A DNA stretch of 64,000 nucleotides from Hydrogenophaga intermedia (GTDB lineage Bacteria; Pseudomonadota; Gammaproteobacteria; Burkholderiales; Burkholderiaceae_C), in contig NZ_JAMBNO010000002.1 in the NCBI RefSeq assembly GCF_023715105.1, positions 1 to 64,000 on the forward strand, written 5' to 3'. Below are positions 7,607 to 16,957 of the stretch, in pieces. A program made the position numbers and the translations under genes. Below the pieces are notes generated by a model that saw only the letters and a program-made list of their open reading frames with translations, was not told the DNA's origin and searched no databases. Within the stretch, counting starts at the first letter, position 1. Each line of letters starts with the position of its first letter.

Positions 7607-9124
7607 ATGAATACCTCTTCGAGAAACATTCTTGCCGGCTTGACGCTGGTTGCTGCCGGTATTGCCGTTGGATGGGGCGTCCCCCAATGGCGCGCCGGCC
7701 ACCTCAGCGGCTCCCCCGCTGCCAACATCACCGTTGCAAGCGCTCCGACCGAGCGCAAGGTGCTGTATTGGTACGACCCGATGGTGCCGACCCAGAAGTT
7801 CGACAAGCCCGGCAAGTCGCCCTACATGGACATGCCGTTGATGCCGAAGTACGCGGATGAAGACACGCAAGACAGCACGGGCCTCAGCGTGTCGGCGCAA
7901 GCGGTGCAAGCCCTGGGGCTGCGTACAGCCGAAGTCCTGCAAGGCAAGATCGGCGCAGATGTGAACGTCGTGGGCACCGTGCTGCTCAACGACCGCGACG
8001 TCAGCATCGTGCAGGCGCGGACCGCTGGCTTCGTCGAGCGTGTCTACGCACGGGCTGCGGGCGACGTGATCGCAGCAGGGGCACCGCTGGCTGACCTATT
8101 GCTGCCGGAGTGGATCGCCGCACAGCGCGAGTTTCTCTCGGTTCGCGCGATGGGCGACGCACCGTTGACCGCAGCTGCCCGCCAACGGCTGCTGCTGCTC
8201 GGCATGCCGCAAGCCCTGATCGCCCAGGTGGAGCGCACAGGCGAGCCCAAGGGGCTGTACACGGTCACAACACCTCAAGGCGGCTTGGTGGCCGAACTGA
8301 TGGTGCGCCAGGGCATGACGGTTTCCGCCGGGGAAAGCCTGGCCAGGGTGAATGGCTTGGCCACGGTGTGGATCGAAGCGGCCGTCCCCGAAGCACAAAG
8401 CGGACCATTGCAGGTCGGCCAAACGGCGCAGGTCCGGCTGGCGGCGTTTCCCGGTGAAGTGCTCCAGGCGCGCATCGTGAGCATCCTGCCCGAAGCCAAC
8501 CGCGACACCCGTACGGTGCGAGTGCGGCTTGAAATGGCCAATCCCGGCCAGCGCCTGAAGGCCGGCATGTCCGGCCAGATCGCGCTCAAAGGCAACGAAC
8601 AGCCCGCGCTGCTTGTTCCCAGCGAAGCGGTCATCCGCACCGGCAAGCGCGCACTGGCCTATGTGGTCGATGGACCCGGCAAGTTCCATCCCGTGGAGGT
8701 CCAGGTGGGCGCGGAGGTAGGCGATCAACTGGTGGTCAACGGCGGGCTCGCGGCGGGACAGCAGGTGGTGGCCTCGGCGCAGTTCCTGATCGATTCGGAA
8801 GCCAGCCTGCGGGGCGTGCTGCCTGCAGGTGCCGCGGCGTCCGCACCTGCATCGCCGCACAACGGGCACGGCACATCGTCGCCACCGGCCGCGGCCACCA
8901 ACGCTTTCGTGGTGCGCGGCGTGATCGAGGAGATGTCGCCCACCGAGCTGACGCTGGCGCACGAGGCCGTGCCAGCCCTCCAATGGCCGGCCATGACCAT
9001 GGGCTTCAAGCTGAGCAGCCCGCAGCTCGCCGAGGGTCTTTCGGTTCGGCAGCAGGTGCGATTCACCTTCTCCAAGCAAGGTGAGGGCTACGTGATCACC
9101 GCCATCGAAAAGGTGCAGCCATGA
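7607..9124 (+). CDS. cusB: RND periplasmic adaptor with fused CusF domain (CusB/SilB-like)
   Basis: A 505-residue membrane-fusion protein linking the pump CusA to the outer-membrane channel. It has an N-terminal membrane anchor (about 8-25), then a heavy-metal-binding module (Y-W-Y-D-P-M-V-P...M-D-M-P-L-M-P-K-Y, about 54-82), then the barrel-sandwich and beta-barrel domains. After an Ala/Pro linker, residues from about 430 to the end form a CusF domain with the His, Trp, Met, Met set intact (A-L-Q-W-P-A-M-T-M). ATG 7607 is preferred over an in-frame GTG at 7592 because GGAG lies at 7594-7597. Its last codons overlap the cusA start by 4 bases (ATGA). Confidence 0.9.
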   Translation: MNTSSRNILAGLTLVAAGIAVGWGVPQWRAGHLSGSPAANITVASAPTERKVLYWYDPMVPTQKFDKPGKSPYMDMPLMPKYADEDTQDSTGLSVSAQAVQALGLRTAEVLQGKIGADVNVVGTVLLNDRDVSIVQARTAGFVERVYARAAGDVIAAGAPLADLLLPEWIAAQREFLSVRAMGDAPLTAAARQRLLLLGMPQALIAQVERTGEPKGLYTVTTPQGGLVAELMVRQGMTVSAGESLARVNGLATVWIEAAVPEAQSGPLQVGQTAQVRLAAFPGEVLQARIVSILPEANRDTRTVRVRLEMANPGQRLKAGMSGQIALKGNEQPALLVPSEAVIRTGKRALAYVVDGPGKFHPVEVQVGAEVGDQLVVNGGLAAGQQVVASAQFLIDSEASLRGVLPAGAAASAPASPHNGHGTSSPPAAATNAFVVRGVIEEMSPTELTLAHEAVPALQWPAMTMGFKLSSPQLAEGLSVRQQVRFTFSKQGEGYVITAIEKVQP

Positions 9125-12100
9125 TCGCCAAGCTGATTCGATGGTCGGTGGCCAATCGCTTCCTGGTGCTGCTGGCCACCGCCATGCTCACGGCATGGGG
9201 CGTGTGGGGCGTTCGCAGCACGCCCGTGGATGCGCTGCCGGACTTGTCAGACGTGCAGGTCATCATTCGCACCAACTACCCAGGACAGGCGCCGCAGATC
9301 GTCGAGAACCAGGTCACCTACCCGTTGGCCACCACCATGCTGTCGGTGCCAGGGGCCAAGACCGTGCGCGGCTTCTCGTTCTTTGGCGACTCGTTCGTCT
9401 ATGTCTTGTTCGAGGACGGAACCGACCTGTACTGGGCCCGCTCACGGGTACTGGAATACCTGAACCAGGTCCAGGGCCGATTGCCCGCCACGGCGAAGCC
9501 GGCCCTGGGTCCGGACGCCACAGGCGTCGGCTGGATCTTCCAGTACGCGCTCGTGGATCGCACGGGCAAGAACGATCTGGCGCAACTGCGTGCGTTACAG
9601 GACTGGTTCCTGAAGTTCGAACTCAAGAGCCTGCCCAACGTGGCCGAGGTGGCATCGGTGGGGGGCATGGTCAAGCAGTACCAGGTCGTGCTCGACCCGA
9701 TCAAGTTGGCGTCCTATGGCCTCAGTCAGGCTCAAGTCCGCGATGCCCTGATGGGGGCCAACCAGGAGACCGGCGGCTCCGTCCTGGAATTGTCAGGCGC
9801 GGAGTACATGGTCCGCGCGAGCGGCTACCTCAAGACCCTGGACGAGTTCCGGGAGATCCCCTTGACGGCACGCGGCGGTGTGCCGGTGCGGCTGGGGGAT
9901 GTGGCGACGCTCCAGATAGGCCCGGAGATGCGGCGTGGCATTGCCGAACTCGACGGAGAAGGCGAGGTCGCCGGCGGCGTGGTGGTGCTGCGCTCCGGCA
10001 AGAATGCCCAGGAGACGATCGCTGCCGTCAAGGCCAAGCTCGCGGAGCTGCAGGGCAGCCTGCCGCCGGGCGTCGAGATCGTCACCACCTACGACCGCAG
10101 CGCGCTGATCGAGCGGGCCATTCGCAATCTCACGACCAAGCTGGGCGAAGAGTTTCTGGTGGTGGCGCTGGTCTGCGCATTGTTCCTTTGGCATCTTCGC
10201 TCTGCGTTGGTGGCCATCATTTCCCTCCCGCTGGGCGTGATGACGGCATTCCTTGTCATGCGCTACCAGGGCATCAACGCCAACATCATGTCGCTGGGGG
10301 GGATTGCCATCGCCGTGGGGGCGATGGTGGATGCAGCGGTGGTGATGATCGAGAACGCCCACAAGAAGCTGGAGGCTTGGCAGCACGCGCACCCAGATCA
10401 ACGGCTGCAGGGCAAGGAACGGTGGGACGTGATCACACAGGCCGCGGAGGAAGTCGGTCCTGCGCTCTTCTTCTCGCTGCTCATCATCACGCTCTCGTTC
10501 ATCCCGGTCTTCACCCTAGAAGCGCAGGAAGGCCGGCTGTTCGGCCCGCTGGCGTTCACCAAGACCTACGCGATGGCCGCGGCCGCAGGGCTGTCAGTGA
10601 CGCTGATTCCCGTACTCATGGGCTACTGGATTCGCGGGCGTATCCCGGATGAGCAGAAGAACCCCATCACCCGCATCCTGATCGCGGCCTACCGGCCAGC
10701 ACTGGAGTGGGTACTGCGCCGGCCCAAGGCGACGCTGCTGATCGCCGTGCTGGCCTTGGCGACCACCGCCTGGCCCTTGGCGCGGCTCGGCGGTGAGTTT
10801 CTGCCGAGGTTGGACGAAGGGGACCTGCTCTACATGCCCTCGGCCCTGCCGGGACTCTCGGCGCAGCGCGCCACGGAGTTGCTGCAGCTGAGCAACCGCA
10901 TGATCAAGACCGTGCCTGAAGTGGACAAGGTGTTCGGCAAGGCAGGACGGGCTGAAACGGCAACCGATCCGGCGCCACTGGAGATGTTCGAGACCACGGT
11001 GAAGCTCAAGCCCAGGGAGCAATGGCGTCCAGGCATGACGCCCGAAAAGCTCGTGGAAGAGCTGGACCGTGCCGTGAAGATCCCGGGCCTGTCCAACATC
11101 TGGATTCCCCCCATCCGCAATCGCATCGACATGCTGGCCACTGGCATCAAGAGCCCGATCGGGGTGAAGGTGACCGGCAACGACCTGGGCGTCATCGATC
11201 GCATCGCTGCAGAGGTCGAGCAGGTCGCCAAGGGCATTCCCGGCGTGACGTCATCCCTCGCGGAGCGCTTGACGGGCGGGCGCTACGTGGATGTTCAGAT
11301 CGACCGCGTAGCCGCCGGTCGCTACGGCCTGAACATCGCCGATGTCCAGGCGGTCATCGCCGGCGCGGTTGGTGGCGAAAACGTCTCGGAAACGGTCGAG
11401 GGGCTTGCCCGCTTTCCGATCAATCTGCGCTACGCGCGAGAATGGCGTGATTCACCACAACGGCTGGCAGAACTACCCATCTTCACGCCGATGGGTCAGC
11501 AGATCACGTTGGGGACCGTGGCACGCATCGCGATCACCGATGGACCGCCCATGCTCAAGAGCGAGAACGCACGGCCCTCCGGTTGGGTCTATGTCGATGT
11601 GCGCGGCCGTGATCTAGCCTCGGTGGCCAACGAACTGCGCGATGCCATCGGGCAGCAGGTCAAGCTGGAGCCGGGTGTGAGCATCACCTACTCCGGGCAG
11701 TTCGAATACATGGAGCGGGCCAATGCACGCCTGAAGGTTGTGGTGCCTGCCACCCTGTTGATCATCTTCGTTCTGTTGTACCTGACCTTCGCGCGTGTGG
11801 ACGAAGCGGGCTTGATCATGGCGACCTTGCCCTTCGCGCTCACGGGGGGCATCTGGTTCCTGTACCTGCTGAATTACAACCTGTCCATCGCCACCGGCGT
11901 GGGATTCATTGCGCTGGCAGGTGTGGCGGCGGAGTTCGGCGTAGTGATGCTCATCTATCTGAAGCAGGCCTTGGCGGAACGTTGCCCGGATGGCCGCAAC
12001 CCAACGCGAGAAGAACTGCTCGATGCGATCCGGGAAGGCGCCGTGCTGCGCGTGCGGCCAAAAGCGATGACCGTCGCGGTCATCCTGGCGGGCTTGGTCC

Positions 12101-12240
12101 CCATTGTCTGGGGCAGCGGTACGGGCTCGGAGGTCATGAGCCGCATCGCAGCCCCGATGCTTGGTGGGATGGTGACCGCACCGTTGCTGTCGCTGTTCGT
12201 GATTCCGGCTGCCTATCTGCTGATGCGTAAGCCGCGCTAA
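9121..12240 (+). CDS. cusA: Cu/Ag RND efflux pump (CusA/SilA-like)
   Basis: A 1039-residue inner-membrane proton-driven pump of the heavy-metal-efflux RND class, full length for CusA (about 1045). The opening (W-S-V-A-N-R-F-L-V) and [11 protein letters not shown] motif are typical. The TM4 signature [18 protein letters not shown] is the HME4 type, assigned to Cu(I)/Ag(I) rather than the CzcA type for Zn/Co/Cd. Twelve helices in two halves and two large periplasmic loops are evident. It is translationally coupled to cusB by an ATGA overlap. A perfect hairpin follows the stop. Confidence 0.94.
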   Translation: MIAKLIRWSVANRFLVLLATAMLTAWGVWGVRSTPVDALPDLSDVQVIIRTNYPGQAPQIVENQVTYPLATTMLSVPGAKTVRGFSFFGDSFVYVLFEDGTDLYWARSRVLEYLNQVQGRLPATAKPALGPDATGVGWIFQYALVDRTGKNDLAQLRALQDWFLKFELKSLPNVAEVASVGGMVKQYQVVLDPIKLASYGLSQAQVRDALMGANQETGGSVLELSGAEYMVRASGYLKTLDEFREIPLTARGGVPVRLGDVATLQIGPEMRRGIAELDGEGEVAGGVVVLRSGKNAQETIAAVKAKLAELQGSLPPGVEIVTTYDRSALIERAIRNLTTKLGEEFLVVALVCALFLWHLRSALVAIISLPLGVMTAFLVMRYQGINANIMSLGGIAIAVGAMVDAAVVMIENAHKKLEAWQHAHPDQRLQGKERWDVITQAAEEVGPALFFSLLIITLSFIPVFTLEAQEGRLFGPLAFTKTYAMAAAAGLSVTLIPVLMGYWIRGRIPDEQKNPITRILIAAYRPALEWVLRRPKATLLIAVLALATTAWPLARLGGEFLPRLDEGDLLYMPSALPGLSAQRATELLQLSNRMIKTVPEVDKVFGKAGRAETATDPAPLEMFETTVKLKPREQWRPGMTPEKLVEELDRAVKIPGLSNIWIPPIRNRIDMLATGIKSPIGVKVTGNDLGVIDRIAAEVEQVAKGIPGVTSSLAERLTGGRYVDVQIDRVAAGRYGLNIADVQAVIAGAVGGENVSETVEGLARFPINLRYAREWRDSPQRLAELPIFTPMGQQITLGTVARIAITDGPPMLKSENARPSGWVYVDVRGRDLASVANELRDAIGQQVKLEPGVSITYSGQFEYMERANARLKVVVPATLLIIFVLLYLTFARVDEAGLIMATLPFALTGGIWFLYLLNYNLSIATGVGFIALAGVAAEFGVVMLIYLKQALAERCPDGRNPTREELLDAIREGAVLRVRPKAMTVAVILAGLVPIVWGSGTGSEVMSRIAAPMLGGMVTAPLLSLFVIPAAYLLMRKPR

Positions 12241-12247
12241 CTTGGCC

Positions 12248-12282
12248 GTCCAGCAGGGCCTCACGACGAGGCCCTGCTGGAC
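12248..12282 (+). terminator. perfect hairpin after cusA
   Basis: A perfect 15-bp inverted repeat, GTCCAGCAGGGCCTC / GAGGCCCTGCTGGAC, with a 5-base loop, 7 bases after the cusA stop. No T-run follows. It probably ends or stabilises the cusCBA transcript. Confidence 0.65.
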
Positions 12283-12380
12283 GCGAGGGATCAAGCCGCC
12301 CGCGCAGAAGCTGGGAGCATTTCTCTCTGGCAAGGACTTCCTATTGCATTGATCCTTACAAAAAAATAATCATCTGCTCA

Positions 12381-13004
12381 TCACTCTGTCAGGGGTGACC
12401 GGATGGCCACAAAAGCGCGTCCTGACGGTGACCGCAACAGATTGAGCGCCACCAGCGTGCTCCCGACCACGCAGACCAGGCACAGAACATAGAAGCGCTC
12501 GGTGCTGTCCAGCGGCATGCCAAACAGCGACGCCGATGGCACCGACAGGCCGGCGTTGCCGCCGGTCACGCTCTCCCATCGCGCCAGCACCTCCTCGACG
12601 ATGAAGCCGAAGGACAGCGTGGCGATGGCCAGGTACATGCCTTTCACGCGCAGTGCCGGCAAACCCACCACCACGCCCACCGCGGCAGACAGGGCCGTGG
12701 AGCAGGCGAGGCTGAGTGGCAAGGGCCAGCCGCGCGCTGCGAGGTAGGTTTCGCAATAGGCGCCCACCCCCATGAAGGCCGCATGCCCAATGGAGAACTG
12801 ACCGGTATACCCGGCGAGCAGCATCAGGCCCACCGCCACGATGGCGTAGATGAACACGAAGCTCAGTTGCGCGAGCCAGTACTCGGGCAACAGCCAGGGC
12901 GCCAGCACCAGAAAGACGGCCAGCATCGAATACCAGAAACGTTGCCCCCCGTGCTTGGCGAGCGCGATGTCCTGGTCGTAGTGGGTCTTGAAAATGAATC
13001 GCAT
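12381..13004 (-). pseudogene. livM: livM, branched-chain amino acid ABC permease, 3'-truncated
   Basis: A 207-codon frame matching the first ~200 residues of LivM permeases: membrane helices, the A-G-Y-T-G-Q-F-S-I-G-H-A-A-F motif, and L-R-V-K-G-M-Y-L-A-I-A-T-L. Homology ends at G-R-A-F-V-A-I-R (codon at 12399-12401), then five foreign residues (SPLTE) and a stop. Intact LivM is about 320-350 residues and is normally followed by livG and livF, which are absent. The break marks the right edge of the copper island. The remaining helices could fold but a functional permease is unlikely. Confidence 0.88.
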
Positions 13005-13012
13005 CGGGGCTC

Positions 13013-13888
13013 TCAGACTTTCTTGCGCGCGCGGTCGCCAAACAGGCCCGTCGGCTTGACGGCCAACATCAGCAACACGACCACATAGGGCACCACGTCC
13101 TTGAAGCCTTCAGGCAGATAGAAGCCCGACAGCGCCTCCACGACACCGATGATCAGCCCCCCCACGATGGCTCCCGGCAAGCTACCGAACCCGCCGACGA
13201 TGGCCGCAGGAAACGCCTTGAGGCCGATGAAACCCATGTTGGCGTGCACGAAGGTGACGGGTGCCAGCAGAAGACCCGCCGCCGCCGCCACCGCCGCCGC
13301 CAGCGCCCACACCAGGCCGTTGAGGCGCTGCACCGGAATGCCCATGTAATAGGCCGCAAGCTGGTTCTGCGACGAAGCCTGCATGGCGATCCCTACGCGC
13401 GTGAAGCGAAACAGCAGCCACAGCGCCGCACACAGCAGCGCCGTGGCCGCGATCACCACCAGTTGCTCCATGCCGAGCGTGACCACCCCCGTGTTCACGG
13501 TCTGGCCCTTGTAGGGAACGGCCAGGGCGTGGGTGTCGGTGCCGATGCCCGGCACCATGGTCACCAGGCCGCGCATCACGTAGCCTAGGCCAAAGGTCAG
13601 CATCACGATGGAGAACTGTGGCTGGCCCAGCACCGGGCGGATGATGGCGCGCTCCAGCAGGAAGCCCAGCAGCGCCATGGCGCCGATCGCGGCCAATGCC
13701 GCGAGCCAGAACGGCCAGCCGAAGAGACCCATGCCAGCCAGACCCGCGAACGCACCCAGCATCATCAGGTCGCCCTGAGCAAAGTTGACGGTCTCGGTCG
13801 CCTTGTAGATGAGCACGAAACCCAGCGCAATGAGGCCGTACACACAGCCCTGTGCGATGCCCGCGACGATGATCTGAAATATCAACAA
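13013..13888 (-). CDS. livH: branched-chain amino acid ABC transporter permease LivH
   Basis: A 291-residue permease of full family length, with about eight helices and LivH motifs (A-L-G-F-V-L-I-Y-K-A-T-E-T-V-N-F-A-Q-G-D near the start; P-A-A-I-V-G-G-F-G-S-L-P-G-A near the end). In its family it pairs with LivM, ATPases LivG/LivF and a binding protein to import branched-chain amino acids or related compounds. Here livM (8 bases downstream) is truncated and no ATPase is present, so it is probably a stranded gene. Upstream is the att-like scar region. Confidence 0.9.
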   Translation of the reverse strand: MLIFQIIVAGIAQGCVYGLIALGFVLIYKATETVNFAQGDLMMLGAFAGLAGMGLFGWPFWLAALAAIGAMALLGFLLERAIIRPVLGQPQFSIVMLTFGLGYVMRGLVTMVPGIGTDTHALAVPYKGQTVNTGVVTLGMEQLVVIAATALLCAALWLLFRFTRVGIAMQASSQNQLAAYYMGIPVQRLNGLVWALAAAVAAAAGLLLAPVTFVHANMGFIGLKAFPAAIVGGFGSLPGAIVGGLIIGVVEALSGFYLPEGFKDVVPYVVVLLMLAVKPTGLFGDRARKKV

Positions 13889-14136
13889 GCGCTTGTCTCC
13901 GCGTAGTTCGTTCTGCGCACCCTGGCCATAAGGCTGGCGCGGTCCGAACCATAAGCAGACCCGCGGGACGGAATATCGTCGGATGCGACGATCAGACTCG
14001 CAAGGGGTTAGGGCTTACCCGTGGACGACTAAGGTCGTTATCGCTTTTGTCGATGCGCGTGGCCTGCGTGAGGGCTTCGTCAACCACTTGCATCTCCGCC
14101 GCTGGCCGACCCTCAACGTGCCAGATAGACTTAACA

Positions 14137-14168
14137 AGTGGTCCAATCAGGTGGTCCAAAACGCGCAC
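14137..14168 (+). repeat. imperfect direct repeat, copy 1
   Basis: Begins AGTGGTCCAATCAGGTGGTC. It aligns with the copy at 14311-14342 (AGTGACCCATCCAGGTGATC...) over ~32 bases with roughly a quarter mismatches. It also contains the internal direct repeat GTGGTCCAA. It may be an integrase arm site or a duplicated junction. Confidence 0.45.
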
Positions 14169-14259
14169 TTTCCCGCGCATCCGCCCCGAAAACTCCCTGG
14201 GGGACAAGGACTTGCAAACGTTTGGTGGAGATCCTCCTCGTCTCCACCAAAAATTCCGC

Positions 14260-14286
14260 AAGGCCTTGTTTCACAAGGCCTTTTTT
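14260..14286 (+). terminator. rho-independent terminator
   Basis: Stem AAGGCCTTGT / ACAAGGCCTT with a TTC loop, then a T-rich tract running to about 14290. It is strong and oriented rightward, with no complete gene upstream on that strand. This fits a terminator left behind from a deleted RNA gene or another gene. Confidence 0.8.
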
Positions 14287-14310
14287 CTTTTCCGGGGCGG
14301 CTGTGCGCGA

Positions 14311-14342
14311 AGTGACCCATCCAGGTGATCCAAATCGTGCAT
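14311..14342 (+). repeat. imperfect direct repeat, copy 2
   Basis: Partner of 14137-14168. It ends five bases before the ATG of the integrase remnant. Confidence 0.45.
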
Positions 14343-14346
14343 CTGC

Positions 14347-14415
14347 ATGCGCCCTCAGGCCCTTCACATCTTCAAGAGCCGCCACGGCATCTGGTACTTC
14401 CGCTGGGTCGTGCCA
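14347..14415 (+). pseudogene. integrase N-terminal remnant (about 23 codons)
   Basis: The frame starts MRPQALHIFKSRHGIWY and continues FRWVVP before turning into shifted, meaningless sequence. This opening (short linker, then F-K-S-R-H-G-I-W-Y-F-R-W) is what I know from the N-terminal DUF6538-type segment of tyrosine-type phage/island integrases. The remaining ~350 codons are gone, and from about 14421 the DNA encodes part of a geranylgeranyl-reductase-like protein in another frame. Confidence 0.5.
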
Positions 14416-14420
14416 AAAGT

Positions 14421-14777
14421 GTGGTGGCGCCGGCCTCGGGCGAAGGCATCTACTACGCCATGCTGGGCGGCCAGCTTGCGGCCGAGGCGGTGCTGGAGCT
14501 GCTGGCCACGCACGACCCGCGCGCGCTCAAGCAGGCGCGCCGGCGCTTCATGGCCGAGCACGGCCGCGTGTTCCAGGTGCTGGGCCTGATGCAGTGGTTC
14601 TGGTACGGCAGCGACAAACGCCGCGAACGCTTCGTGAAAATCTGCGAGGACAAGAACGTGCAGCAGCTGACCTTCGAGTCCTACATGAACAAGGTGCTGA
14701 GCCGGCGCCGCCCGCTGGCGCAGTTGCGCATCTTCCTCAAGGACACCGCGCACCTGCTGGGCATCGCGCGCGTGTGA
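14421..14777 (+). pseudogene. geranylgeranyl reductase-like flavoprotein, 5'-truncated
   Basis: A 118-codon segment matching the C-terminal third of ChlP/geranylgeranyl-reductase-family FAD oxidoreductases. It begins inside the FAD-binding motif, V-V-A-P-A-S-G-E-G-I-Y-Y-A-M, and ends K-D-T-A-H-L-L-G-I-A-R-V. The Rossmann fold and most of the catalytic domain are missing. An in-frame ATG at 14325 exists, but the 30 codons before 14421 do not belong to the family. The deletion boundary coincides with the integrase remnant. Confidence 0.8.
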
Positions 14778-15058
14778 GCGCGGCCGTGGACATCCTGTCG
14801 GCTCTGCGTCCGGTCCATGCCGTGTGGCTGGCACTGGCCATCGTCGGCATCGAGCTGGTGCTGCGCGCGCTGCTGGCGCTGCGCGGGCCCAGGCGTGCGG
14901 GCTGGCTGGCGGGCCTGTGGCACGGCGCCGCGGGGCTGGCGCTGCTGCTGGCGCTGCTCGAGGCCCTGGGCCCGCAGCGCACGGCGCACCTGTTGCTGTG
15001 GCTCGCGCTGGGCGGCGTGGCGCACGCGCTGACGCTGCTCAAGCCGGGTCGGCGCTGA
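14774..15058 (+). CDS. small hydrophobic membrane protein
   Basis: A 94-residue protein starting at GTG 14774, which overlaps the stop of the truncated reductase. It has three likely membrane helices (about 14-31, 42-61 and 70-86) joined by Arg-rich loops, with no recognisable domain. The overlap with the upstream gene implies translational coupling to the intact reductase in the ancestral genome. Its expression here is uncertain, since its original promoter was lost with the 5' part of that gene. Confidence 0.6.
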   Translation: MSAAVDILSALRPVHAVWLALAIVGIELVLRALLALRGPRRAGWLAGLWHGAAGLALLLALLEALGPQRTAHLLLWLALGGVAHALTLLKPGRR

Positions 15059-15073
15059 AGCAGCGCCAAGCGC

Positions 15074-15577
15074 TCACAGGAAGCGCGCGATCTGCTCCAC
15101 GTCTTCGGGGAAGAGTTGGCCCTTCTCGGCCAGCAGCACGCGTCCGTCGCGCCCGCGCACCAGCGTCATCGGCAGCGCCTTGCTGGCCTTGGGCAGCACA
15201 CGCTCGGTGGCCGGCGTGGCCATGCCGCTGGGGAAGGTGTAGCCGCGTTGCGCCAGGTAGCGGCGCGCGTCTTCCTCGCGCCGGTCGATCGACAGGCCCA
15301 GCATCTTCAGGCCGCGGGCGCGCTGCGCGTCCCACAGCTTCTGCATCGACGGCGACTGCTCGGCGCAGAACGGGCACCAGCTGGCCCACCAATAGACCAC
15401 CACCACCTGCCCCTCGGCGTCGGCCGCGCGAAAGGTGCTGCCGTCGAACAGGGGCACATCGGGCAGCGCCACGGCCGCACCGATGGCGGGCGCCGGGATC
15501 TCGCGCTGGGCGTGCGACAACGGGGCGCCTGCGAGCGGGGCGGCGCCCAGGGCCTTGATGAGGGTTCTGCGGTCCAT
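15074..15577 (-). CDS. TlpA-family thiol-disulfide oxidoreductase
   Basis: A 167-residue periplasmic thioredoxin-fold protein. The signal has a twin-arginine-like start (MDRRTLIKALG, cleavage near SHA-Q). The redox motif is W-A-S-W-C-P-F-C, and a cis-Pro segment (A-L-P-M-T-L-V) is present. TlpA/ResA-like proteins reduce disulfides in exported proteins, for example apocytochromes. Start 15577 is set by the signal peptide; no clear ribosome site is visible, and an upstream GTG at 15640 would overlap the preceding gene. It lies 59 bases after the FAD oxidase on the same strand and converges with the small membrane protein. Confidence 0.85.
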   Translation of the reverse strand: MDRRTLIKALGAAPLAGAPLSHAQREIPAPAIGAAVALPDVPLFDGSTFRAADAEGQVVVVYWWASWCPFCAEQSPSMQKLWDAQRARGLKMLGLSIDRREEDARRYLAQRGYTFPSGMATPATERVLPKASKALPMTLVRGRDGRVLLAEKGQLFPEDVEQIARFL

Positions 15578-15636
15578 GCGTGGTGTCGTGCTGGAAGGGA
15601 GAGGTTGGGATTCTGCGCCGGCGGGAACGTTCCGGC

Positions 15637-16929
15637 TCACCAGCGCGCGTGCGTGAGGTGCACCGCGCGCGCGCCGAGTTCGTAGCCGGCCTCGCGCACG
15701 CGGCGCAGCGGCACTGGCCGCCAGGGCGAGACCGGCAGGGCCATGTCGTCCTCGCCCTGCTGGCCGAACACCAGGCGCGCCAGTTCACGCCCGAACACCG
15801 TGCCGGGCGAGATGCCGCGGCCGTTGTAGCCGCTGAACGACCAGGTGTTGCGCGCCAGCCGGTGCAGGCGCGGCAAGGCATCGGGCGTCATCCCGATGCG
15901 GCCGTACCAGGCGTGCTCGAAATCGATCCCCTTGAGTTGTGGGTACAGGCGCGCAAGCGCTCTGCGGCCCCAGTCCCGGTGGATGGTCAGTCCCGCGCCG
16001 TGTAGCGCACCCACGCTGCCGAACACCAGGCGGTTCGCGGCGTCGAGGCGGAACGAGGTGAGCACCTGTCGCGTGTCCCAGGCGCCGTGGCGCTGCGGCA
16101 GCACCGTGGCGCGCTCGGCGTCGGTGAGCGCTCGCGTGGCCAGGTTGAAATACGGCAGGTGCACGAGTTCGCTGTCCAGGCCGGGCCACAGGCCGTCGGC
16201 CGCGCTGTAGGCGTTGGTGCAGACCAGCACCCAGCGCGCATCCAGTGTGGCGCCTTGAGCGGTGCTCAGGCGCCAGTGGGTGCCTTCGTCGTGCAGCGCG
16301 GCCACCGGCGAGCGCGCATGCAGCACCGCACCGGCCGCCTGCGCGGCGCGCGCCAGGCCGCGCGCGTAGGCCAGCGGCTGGATGGTGCCGGCGCGCCGGT
16401 CGAGCAGCGCACCGCTGAAGCCGCGCGCACCCGTGAGTTGGGCGGCGGTGGCGGCATCGAGCAGTTCCACCGGCGCGCCGCGGGCCTGCCACTGGCGGGC
16501 ACGCTCGGTGATCTCGCGCAGCCCGCCCGCGCCCACCGCGCAGTGCAGCGTGCCGGCGCGCTCGGCCTCGCAGGCGATGCCGTGGCGCGCGATCAGGTCG
16601 AACACCACCGACGGGCCCTGCCCCAGGCGTTCGAGCAAACGTTCGCCGTACACCGGCCCGAGCGCGGCGGGCAACACCGAAGGCATGACCCACATGCCCG
16701 CGTTCACCAGTCCCACGTTGCGGCCCGAGCCGCCGAAGCCGATGTCCCGCGCTTCGAGCACGCGGACCGTGGCGCCTCCCTCGGCCAGATGCAACGCAGC
16801 CGACAGGCCGGTGTAGCCGGCCCCGACGATGGCCACGTCGGCCGAGGCATGGCCTTGCAGGGCGGGCGCTTCGGGCGCGGGCGGGGCCGAGGCTTCCCAC
16901 AAGCCGTGGGACAGAGGGTCCTGGTTCAT
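15637..16929 (-). CDS. FAD-dependent amine/amino-acid oxidoreductase (DAO family)
   Basis: A 430-residue flavoprotein with the dinucleotide motif V-A-I-V-G-A-G-Y-T-G-L-S (about 32-43), the D-I-G-F-G-G-S-G-R-N-V-G-L FAD-contact segment and a C-terminal F-S-G-Y-N-G-R-G-I-S-P-G-T motif. These place it with DadA/PuuB-like oxidases, which oxidise amino acids or polyamine derivatives. The substrate cannot be told from sequence. The start is 28 bases downstream of the ribonucleotide reductase stop on the same strand, so it may be the tail of the long nar-nrdJ run. No functional link to nitrate respiration is evident. Confidence 0.85.
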   Translation of the reverse strand: MNQDPLSHGLWEASAPPAPEAPALQGHASADVAIVGAGYTGLSAALHLAEGGATVRVLEARDIGFGGSGRNVGLVNAGMWVMPSVLPAALGPVYGERLLERLGQGPSVVFDLIARHGIACEAERAGTLHCAVGAGGLREITERARQWQARGAPVELLDAATAAQLTGARGFSGALLDRRAGTIQPLAYARGLARAAQAAGAVLHARSPVAALHDEGTHWRLSTAQGATLDARWVLVCTNAYSAADGLWPGLDSELVHLPYFNLATRALTDAERATVLPQRHGAWDTRQVLTSFRLDAANRLVFGSVGALHGAGLTIHRDWGRRALARLYPQLKGIDFEHAWYGRIGMTPDALPRLHRLARNTWSFSGYNGRGISPGTVFGRELARLVFGQQGEDDMALPVSPWRPVPLRRVREAGYELGARAVHLTHARW

Positions 16930-16957
16930 GCCGCGATGCTATCCCGCGGCGCGGCCC

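Larger units (their letters stand above)
13889..14346. other. att-like scar region without an intact gene
   Basis: About 460 bases between livH and an integrase remnant. It contains two imperfect copies of a ~32-base element (14137-14168 and 14311-14342), an 11-bp hairpin TTTGGTGGAGA / TCTCCACCAAA (14221-14251) and an intrinsic terminator (14260-14286). The right arm TCTCCACCA followed by a terminator resembles the 3' end of a tRNA or tmRNA gene, the usual target of integrases. No complete tRNA fold is present, so this is only a candidate attachment site. Confidence 0.45.

Noticed and set aside
14221-14251. Possible tRNA or tmRNA gene ending in TCTCCACCA
   Set aside because: No anticodon or T-arm can be folded; only the 3'-end-like hairpin is present, so it is kept as an att candidate and not as an RNA gene.
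13992-14261. 89-codon leftward frame in the scar region
   Set aside because: No domain I recognise, it overlaps the repeats and hairpin, and it has no ribosome site. It may be debris of a deleted gene but cannot be supported.
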